Origin: Spirochaetaceae bacterium
Lineage (GTDB): Bacteria > Spirochaetota > Spirochaetia > SZUA-6 > Fen-1364
DNA length: 6,555 bases
Assembly: GCA_003154555.1 (NCBI GenBank)
Contig: PMDT01000239.1
Location: 3,068 to 9,622 of the forward strand
Reading direction: 5' to 3'
A model generated the notes under the pieces. It worked only from the letters and a program-made list of their open reading frames with translations, was not told the DNA's origin and did not search any database. Within the stretch, counting starts at the first letter, position 1. The number at the start of each line of letters is the position of its first letter. A program made the position numbers and the translations under genes. This document shows, piece by piece, positions 1 through 4,787 of this stretch.

Positions 1-752
1 GGGGGAAGCCGCGGCAGGGAAACGATCACCGCGTCCAAAAGGTCGGGCCGCGTGTCCGGGGGCACGGTGGCCGGTGTGATGAGGATGTTCCCCGGGTAGC
101 TTTTTTCTCCGATGGTCACGGACACGGCCATGCCGATACGGAACTCCGCTGCCCTTTCCCCCTTGTAGGCGACGAAAAGCTTCGCGGGGTCGGCGACCTG
201 GGCGAGAGTGCGATAGGCCTCAACCTGGATGCCGCCGCGGGTTGCCAGGAGGTACACGACAACTCCCCCCATGGGTGAGATGATGCGGCTGTCGTCGAGC
301 TGGTTCTGCAGGTCCTGGAGCTGCAGGCCGGCCAGGTCAACGTCGATCTGCGCGATCTCCGCCTCGAACCGGTCCTTGCTGAGCAGGCGCGCGCGCTCGG
401 CGGCGAGCTGGGCCCTGCGGATGAGGAGCTTCTGTTGCTCGATCCTGTTGAGGAGGCTTTCCGTGTCGAGCTCAGCGATGACGTCACCCTGCTTCACCTT
501 GTCGCCGATCTGGACGTCCACCTTTTTCAACCACCCGCCGCGAGACGGAAAGGAGAGCTGCGCAAGGTCGGCATAGACGAATGTCCCGGGCACCTTCACC
601 GCGTCCTCGATGGGACCCGGGCGCACGTCGATGGTCGTGTATTCAACGGCCGGCGGGGCGACCAGCGGGGGTGCCGGCACCTTCTCTTCACGCGGGAAGA
701 AGTAGCAGCCCGCCAGGGTGCAGGCAAGCAAAGCGATCAGAAAGGCCTTCAT
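1..752 (-). CDS. HlyD/MacA-type periplasmic adaptor lipoprotein of an ABC exporter (partial, C-terminus outside window)
   Basis: Probable membrane-fusion (adaptor) subunit that links an inner-membrane ABC permease to the periplasm or an outer-membrane channel. I translated the minus strand from ATG at 752; 250 residues are visible before the edge. Residues 1-16 form a lipoprotein signal: a Lys, a hydrophobic run, then the lipobox LAGC with Cys16 as the lipidated residue. Residues about 53-95 look like the first lipoyl half-domain (VQIGDKVKQGDVIAELD). Residues about 96-155 are Leu/Gln/Arg-rich and fit a short coiled-coil hairpin. The second lipoyl half starts near residue 158 (IISPMGGVVV), followed by beta-barrel-like sequence. 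The start is supported by GGAGAGGAG at 762-770, 9 nt upstream and inside the end of the permease gene. The gap to that gene is 6 bp, so the two are almost surely co-transcribed. The substrate cannot be told. Family call is confident; membership in a macrolide, lipid or peptide exporter is not. Confidence 0.85.
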   Translation of the reverse strand, partial: MKAFLIALLACTLAGCYFFPREEKVPAPPLVAPPAVEYTTIDVRPGPIEDAVKVPGTFVYADLAQLSFPSRGGWLKKVDVQIGDKVKQGDVIAELDTESLLNRIEQQKLLIRRAQLAAERARLLSKDRFEAEIAQIDVDLAGLQLQDLQNQLDDSRIISPMGGVVVYLLATRGGIQVEAYRTLAQVADPAKLFVAYKGERAAEFRIGMAVSVTIGEKSYPGNILITPATVPPDTRPDLLDAVIVSLPRLP

Positions 753-758
753 CCTCTG

Positions 759-3578
759 TCACTCCTCTCCCAGCTTGAGCGCCTTGGTGATTCCCAGGCG
801 CGCCACGCGCGTGCCGAGGGCCGCCAGGCCGATGCCGAGCATCGCCGCGATGACCGTATACAGCCTCACGTAGTCGCTCGCCGCGGCCACGACGCGGAAG
901 GGCGGCGCCTGCTGTCCCGTGGCCTGCGTGACGGCGAGGAGCGGGACGAAGAGGTCCGCGGCGACGCCGCCAATGACGATGCCCGCCGCTATCGCGACCA
1001 CCGAAGTGAGCAGCTGCTCCCCGACAATCATGCCGATGACGGACCGGCGCGAAAGCCCGATTGCGCGGAAGATGCCGAATTGCAGGATCCTTGCCTGGAA
1101 AGAAAGAATCCAGGAGATGAGAGATCCGGTCAGGCACACGGCCATCGCGGCGATAAATGCCATGGTGAGCGCCCCATTGATGCCCTGGAGCATGGCGTCG
1201 TCCTTCGCGGCGAGGAGCGCGGGGGTCACGTCCGTGAGCCTCTCCAGGGGGATGCTCCTCTCCTGGAGCTCCTGGTAGATTTCCGCGCTGGTTGCCCCGG
1301 GCGCCTTCTTGATCCAGACCTCGTAGGGCTCACCCCGCATCCGAAGCTGGACGTAGGCGAGATTCGCGACGACCAGGTGGGCGGGCACGTCCTTCTCTGC
1401 GTTCCAGGGATTGTACGTCGGCCAGTAGGGAACGAACGCCACGACAGTGCCGTCCAGGTATCCCTGGCCGGACCATGTCACCGAAAGCGTGTCGCCGAGC
1501 TTGATCTTGTACGCATCCGCGAATGACTGGGACACGATATACCCGTTGGGGTACTGCGCGAGCAGGTTGAGATACTGGTTCCAATGGTAGGGCAGCAGGC
1601 CGGGGCGGAACCATCCGACCTCGCCGAACTCGTCGGGAACCACCGCCATGAATGAGGCGGCAATCATCCGGTTGTGGGGACCGTCGACGAGCGCCACGCT
1701 CTTGCGGAGGACGCGCGTGGCGAGCGCGGCTCCTGTGAGCGATCGGTAGCGGCTGAAATCGGGCTCGTAGCTCGTGACCTTGTCTCTGCCTGCCGCGGGG
1801 GACGAGGCACCCCCTGTCTCGGAGGCAGGGCGCACCCCGCCGCTGGACGCCCAGATCTCCTGCAGCGTGATGTCGGCGCCATTCGCGTAGCGGAGCCTCT
1901 CCTCCACGTTGCGGTTGATCGTCCGCGCGAAGCGTGCATCGAGGATTCCGTTGGACAGGGTGAGAATGAGGAAGAGCATTGCGAGCTGCTCGGCGCTGCC
2001 CGAGCGCCCGACATGCAGCAGCGGAGCGTACAGTGTGGGGGGCCACACCCGCCGGCCCAGGAGAAAGAGCAGGCGCACAAGCGCGGGATAGACACGGAGG
2101 AAGAGCAGCCCGATGCCGAGGATGAAGAAGGTCGACACGAGCATGACGAGCGGATCCACCGGCATCATGCCTGCCGTCGCGGGGTGCGGGGCGCGCGTGC
2201 GGAAAGAGTAGTACCCGTATCCTGCCAGGGCGAGCAGCAGGACATCGATGAAGAATCTCTTCCAGAGGGGGGCGCGCGTCCCGCGGGAGAGGGAATGCTT
2301 GTGCTGGACGATGGTGGTCCGTGATGCGGCGATGGCGGGCCCGACGAGGGCTGCCAGGAGAAGGCCGGCGCCGGCCGCACCATAGAGAAAGGACCGCGTC
2401 GAGAGCGGGATCGTGAGCGGCGCCCGCTGGACGAACTCGAGGAAACCGCCGCTTGCCCCGATCAGCTTGCAGATCAGGAGCCCCAGCGGCGGACCCGCGG
2501 CAAAGGCAATGCCCGCGATCAGGAGGCTTTCCAGGAGATAAATGATAAAGATCTGTCCGCCACCCGCGCCGCGGCTCTTCAGGACTGCGATTTCGTTTCG
2601 CTCCGCGCCGACGATGAGAAGGCTGACGATGCAGAGATAGAAGCCGAGCATGATCAGGACGGGAAACTGGAGGAACCAGAGGGTCTGCAGAAGCTGGTGT
2701 TGCCGGCGGTCGTAGTCCCGCAGGACGTCGGACATCGGGAGCGTGAAGCCGATATTGGCATCCTGCAGCTCCTTGATCTGTGACGCGAGAGTCTGCACGA
2801 CCTTGTCCAGGCCGCCGAGGGTGATGGCGTGGTAATCAAGGGCATACGACCACGTCGAGCTCGTGAGCAGCCGGGTCTGCGGGTCGGCGAATCCTCCGCG
2901 GATCAGGTCATAGTCGGCGAGCATGCTGTCGCTGGCATTCCAGAGCGGCTGGTACCAGAAGAGGTCCCGCGCATCGCGGGGCTCGTACGTGCCGACCACC
3001 CGCAGACGCAGGGGACCCGCCGTGGCGTCCTGCAGTGTCGCCGCCTCGTAGGTCTCGTCCAACCGCAGATCCAGGCCCGCCAGCGCCTGCTCCGTGACAA
3101 TTACTTCGATGACGCCCGCCACGGCCGACGTGGCGTACAGCCGACCGTGCGTGATGCGCAGGTGGTCAACGGCGCCCTGCGCGGCCTCCAGCTTCACGAT
3201 GCGCTCCTTCGGCGTCGCCTCCCGTCGCGGGACGGGAACGGCCTGGAGCGCTTCCATCGTGAGCCGGTTCGTCCACGCAAGGACGGGAAGATCCAGCGAC
3301 GGGATCAGGTCGGCGCGGGCATGACGGTCCTGCGCCGCGAAGGCCGGCACGAATGGCACCAGCGGATCGTAATAAGAGGCGCGGATGGTATAGCGCCCGG
3401 GGAAATCACCTGACGCATCCTGCGACTGCTCGAGGTCGCGCATGAGCATGCGCTGGAGGATGCCGTCGGTATAGAGGGGCACGCTCGCGACCATGGCGAC
3501 CGCGATAAGCGCGCCACCGATCAGGGAGAGAACGAGCCATTTGTTCCGCGTGATTTTACGCAGGATCAGGCCGAACAT
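759..3578 (-). CDS. ABC transporter permease with two FtsX-like domains (MacB/LolCE type)
   Basis: Membrane subunit of a type VII (MacB/FtsX/LolCE-like) ABC system; such proteins work as mechanotransducers or exporters with a separate ATPase. The preferred product is 939 residues. An N-terminal helix (about 15-34) is followed by a large extracytoplasmic domain (about 35-298). FtsX domain 1 has helices near 301-323, 342-372 and 396-418. Further helices lie near 441-458, 475-497 and 530-545. A second extracytoplasmic domain (about 548-798) precedes FtsX domain 2 (helices near 800-826, 845-877 and 903-922). Each FtsX domain carries the cytoplasmic coupling loop: ERNEIAVLKSRGA at 326-338 and LQFGIFRAIGLSRRS at 832-846. 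The start at 3578 (MFGLILRKITRNKW) is chosen because the basic segment and first helix follow directly and GAGG lies 5 nt upstream. A longer reading from 3659 only adds 27 residues unlike a signal. Residues 578-600 are a Gly/Ser/Ala-rich linker. The ATPase is not in the window and is probably beyond position 1. Substrate unknown. Confidence 0.9.
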   Translation of the reverse strand: MFGLILRKITRNKWLVLSLIGGALIAVAMVASVPLYTDGILQRMLMRDLEQSQDASGDFPGRYTIRASYYDPLVPFVPAFAAQDRHARADLIPSLDLPVLAWTNRLTMEALQAVPVPRREATPKERIVKLEAAQGAVDHLRITHGRLYATSAVAGVIEVIVTEQALAGLDLRLDETYEAATLQDATAGPLRLRVVGTYEPRDARDLFWYQPLWNASDSMLADYDLIRGGFADPQTRLLTSSTWSYALDYHAITLGGLDKVVQTLASQIKELQDANIGFTLPMSDVLRDYDRRQHQLLQTLWFLQFPVLIMLGFYLCIVSLLIVGAERNEIAVLKSRGAGGGQIFIIYLLESLLIAGIAFAAGPPLGLLICKLIGASGGFLEFVQRAPLTIPLSTRSFLYGAAGAGLLLAALVGPAIAASRTTIVQHKHSLSRGTRAPLWKRFFIDVLLLALAGYGYYSFRTRAPHPATAGMMPVDPLVMLVSTFFILGIGLLFLRVYPALVRLLFLLGRRVWPPTLYAPLLHVGRSGSAEQLAMLFLILTLSNGILDARFARTINRNVEERLRYANGADITLQEIWASSGGVRPASETGGASSPAAGRDKVTSYEPDFSRYRSLTGAALATRVLRKSVALVDGPHNRMIAASFMAVVPDEFGEVGWFRPGLLPYHWNQYLNLLAQYPNGYIVSQSFADAYKIKLGDTLSVTWSGQGYLDGTVVAFVPYWPTYNPWNAEKDVPAHLVVANLAYVQLRMRGEPYEVWIKKAPGATSAEIYQELQERSIPLERLTDVTPALLAAKDDAMLQGINGALTMAFIAAMAVCLTGSLISWILSFQARILQFGIFRAIGLSRRSVIGMIVGEQLLTSVVAIAAGIVIGGVAADLFVPLLAVTQATGQQAPPFRVVAAASDYVRLYTVIAAMLGIGLAALGTRVARLGITKALKLGEE
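762..770 (-). promoter_or_regulatory. Ribosome binding site of the adaptor gene
   Basis: The minus strand reads GGAGAGGAG, ending 9 nt before the ATG at 752. It lies inside the last codons of the permease gene (..LGEE-stop), so translation of the two genes is probably linked. Confidence 0.7.
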
Positions 3579-3622
3579 TGACGCCTCATGGCTTTGGAAG
3601 ACTTCTTCGACTGCTCCGGCAT

Positions 3623-3631
3623 AGTGTAGCA
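3623..3631 (-). promoter_or_regulatory. Candidate extended -10 promoter element for the ABC permease operon
   Basis: The minus strand reads TGCTACACT, an extended -10 form (TGn plus TACACT, four of six matches to TATAAT), about 45 nt before the permease ATG. No good -35 box is seen at the usual distance. The position suits the first gene of the operon, but the match is weak and could be chance. Confidence 0.3.
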
Positions 3632-3822
3632 GGGTTGTCGGCGGAAGGGAAACGCGCACTCGTTACAAATGTCCCGTTCACCCTCTCGCGCAGACGGCTG
3701 GCACGCCTTCTGACCCGGACGGTGTCGCCTTATGTGGCCCCCGGAGTGCTGGTTGTCGCGGTTCCACACCATTGTAGGATTTAATCATTCAAGCCACATC
3801 TATGTCGCTTTTGGTCATCGCC

Positions 3823-3853
3823 TTGCCGCCGAAAAATGCAAAAAAAGCGGCAA
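3823..3853. repeat. Inverted repeat upstream of the sigma-54 promoter
   Basis: TTGCCGC (3823-3829) and its exact complement GCGGCAA (3847-3853) flank a 17 bp A-rich spacer. The centre is near 3838, about 59 bp before the expected transcription start. Sigma-54 promoters need an upstream activator, usually bound to dyad sites, so this is a possible activator site. It does not resemble the NtrC consensus as I know it, and a 7 bp dyad can arise by chance. Confidence 0.35.
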
Positions 3854-3870
3854 AATTAGTGGATTTCAGA

Positions 3871-3886
3871 TGGCATGGTTATTGCA
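3871..3886 (+). promoter_or_regulatory. Sigma-54 (RpoN) -24/-12 promoter of the plus-strand PII gene
   Basis: The sequence TGGCATGGTTATTGCA matches the sigma-54 consensus TGGCACGNNNNTTGCW with a single change (C to T). The invariant GG (3872-3873) and GC (3884-3885) have the correct spacing. The predicted start of transcription is near 3897, leaving a leader of about 20 nt that contains the ribosome site before the GTG at 3918. Sigma-54 control is common for PII genes in nitrogen regulation, so motif, spacing, position and gene type all agree. Confidence 0.8.
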
Positions 3887-3900
3887 ATACTTTTTCGACA

Positions 3901-3910
3901 AGGAAAGGAG
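3901..3910 (+). promoter_or_regulatory. Ribosome binding site that sets the GTG start of the PII gene
   Basis: AGGAAAGGAG ends 7 nt before the GTG at 3918. It decides the start in favour of GTG over upstream in-frame ATG codons at 3732 and 3870. Those lie upstream of, or within, the sigma-54 promoter and so would not be in its transcript. Confidence 0.8.
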
Positions 3911-3917
3911 ACAGACG

Positions 3918-4298
3918 GTGACCAAAAAAATCGAGGCAATCATCCGGGAAGATGCGTTGCAAGGCGTGAAGGACGGCCTCCGGGAAATTGGCATCTTTGG
4001 CTTGAACATATTTGAAGTGCGAGGCCACGGGAGGCAGGGAGGAGTCGATCAGAGCTGGCGTGGCACCACCTCAAAGATGGACCTTATCCCGAAAGTACAG
4101 ATCAACATCATCCTGAGCGATCACAACGTCGAGAAAACGATAGAAGCAATCATCAAGGCATCCAGGACCGGTCAGGCGGGTGACGGCATCATATTCGTCT
4201 ACCCCGTCGAGGACGTGGTCCGTATCCGCACGGGCGAGAGAGGTCACGACGCGCTGATGTACCCTGACGATATCGACGCGAGAAAAGCAAAGAAATAG
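3918..4298 (+). CDS. Divergent PII signalling protein (GlnB/GlnK family), no T-loop tyrosine
   Basis: Small trimeric PII-type sensor of ATP/ADP and 2-oxoglutarate that acts by binding target proteins. The product is 126 residues with a GTG start; usual PII length is about 112. The fold is clear: N-terminal KKIEAIIRED, the loop start GHGRQGG (36-42, Gln40 equal to canonical Gln39), IPK (57-59, Lys59 equal to Lys58), TGQAGDG (84-90) and Arg102/Arg104. Two departures stand out. The T-loop reads SWRGTTSKMD, so Ser52 replaces uridylylated Tyr51. The GDGK motif reads GDGI (Ile91), losing the lysine that contacts nucleotide phosphate in E. coli GlnB. A C-terminal tail of about 17 residues (ALMYPDDIDARKAKK) extends past the usual end. 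The gene has its own sigma-54 promoter and converges on a second PII gene. I do not assign glnB or glnK because the partner is unknown and no amtB or glnA is adjacent. Confidence 0.92.
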   Translation: MTKKIEAIIREDALQGVKDGLREIGIFGLNIFEVRGHGRQGGVDQSWRGTTSKMDLIPKVQINIILSDHNVEKTIEAIIKASRTGQAGDGIIFVYPVEDVVRIRTGERGHDALMYPDDIDARKAKK

Positions 4299-4395
4299 CC
4301 TCTTTGAGGTCGACACGGCGCGACTGACGTGCTCGCGCCATTCCCATATTTGGGCACGCTGCCCCCACCGTGCGCCTCCAGGTGCTTCTGAATGC

Positions 4396-4430
4396 AAAAA
4401 AAGGCGCTCGCAGGAATCCCGCGAGCGCCT
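4396..4430 (-). terminator. Rho-independent terminator of the permease-PII / PII operon
   Basis: The arms GGCGCTCGC (4403-4411) and GCGAGCGCC (4421-4429) are perfectly complementary, with a tenth A-T pair outside and a 9 nt loop. On the minus strand the hairpin is followed by seven T (plus-strand A run 4396-4402). It begins 15 bp past the stop of the minus-strand PII gene. There is no T run on the plus-strand side, so it acts in one direction. Confidence 0.92.
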
Positions 4431-4445
4431 CGTCCGACAAGGGGT

Positions 4446-4787
4446 CTACCGTATGGCGGCGACCCCTCTCTCCGCGGTTCTCACGCGCACCGCGTCATCA
4501 ATCGGGTGAACGAATATCTTTCCATCCCCGATCTGGCCTGTAAAAGCCGCCTTCTGGATCGCCGATACAATGTCGTTCACTTCGGCGTCCTCCACCACCA
4601 GCTCTATGCGTGCCTTCGTGATGAAGTCCACCTTGTACGTCTTTCCTCGCACCTGTTGCTCGATGCCCTTCGTCCTCCCATGGCCTTCTATCTCCGAGAT
4701 CATCATGCCCGGGTGGCCCACCGTCTCCAGCGCGGCGTACACTTCGTTCACCTTTGCGGGGCGAACGATTGCTTCTATCCTTTTCAT
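4446..4787 (-). CDS. Free PII signalling protein, near canonical, translationally coupled to the permease-PII gene
   Basis: A 113-residue GlnB/GlnK-type PII protein, of normal length. MKRIEAIVRP opens the fold; GHGRTKG (35-41) starts the T-loop; RGKTYKVDF (47-55) keeps Tyr51, the residue uridylylated by GlnD in proteobacteria; Lys58 is present. TGQIGDGKIF (83-92) and Arg101/Arg103 complete the nucleotide site. One odd residue is Thr39 where most 2-oxoglutarate-binding PII proteins have Gln39, which helps hold Mg-ATP and 2-oxoglutarate. The start at 4787 overlaps the stop of the upstream fusion gene (ATGA), with GGGAG 10 nt upstream inside that gene; a longer reading from 4922 is only an out-of-frame pass through the fusion gene. 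The context implies that it is made together with the fused PII domain and may associate with it or regulate the same permease. Substitutions at 49-50 (Lys-Thr for Ala-Glu) mean uridylylation is possible but not certain. Confidence 0.93.
   Translation of the reverse strand: MKRIEAIVRPAKVNEVYAALETVGHPGMMISEIEGHGRTKGIEQQVRGKTYKVDFITKARIELVVEDAEVNDIVSAIQKAAFTGQIGDGKIFVHPIDDAVRVRTAERGVAAIR

Larger units (their letters stand above)
3579..3917. other. Divergent intergenic region between the ABC permease and the sigma-54-driven PII gene
   Basis: No convincing gene lies in these 339 bp; open frames here lack ribosome sites and recognisable protein sequence. The left part (3579-3760) is GC-rich like the flanking genes. 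The right part (about 3770-3905) is clearly AT-rich and contains A-tracts, an inverted repeat and the sigma-54 promoter listed separately. Both flanking genes are transcribed outward, so promoters for both must lie here. Confidence 0.8.

Noticed and set aside
435..1526. Long plus-strand open frame of 363 codons
   Set aside because: It crosses two minus-strand genes with clear domains, its product is Arg/His/Asp-rich with no recognisable fold, and it has no ribosome site. It is a by-product of high GC.
1674..2324. Plus-strand open frame of 216 codons
   Set aside because: Antisense to the middle of the ABC permease; low-complexity Gly/Arg/Glu composition and no family resemblance.
3579..3659. 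27-residue N-terminal extension of the ABC permease
   Set aside because: The extension does not look like a signal or helix, the ATG at 3578 has GAGG in place, and a possible -10 element lies within the extension.
3732..3917. 62-residue N-terminal extension of the plus-strand PII
   Set aside because: It would run through the sigma-54 promoter and the ribosome site, and PII proteins start directly at the KKIEAI strand.
4317..4364. Short hairpins after the plus-strand PII (GGCGCG/CGCGCC and GGGCA/TGCCC) as a terminator
   Set aside because: Stems are only 5-6 bp and no T run follows, so I cannot support an intrinsic terminator for that gene.
4071..4397. Minus-strand open frame of 108 codons opposite the first PII gene
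   Set aside because: Antisense to a well-supported gene, no ribosome site and no recognisable sequence.
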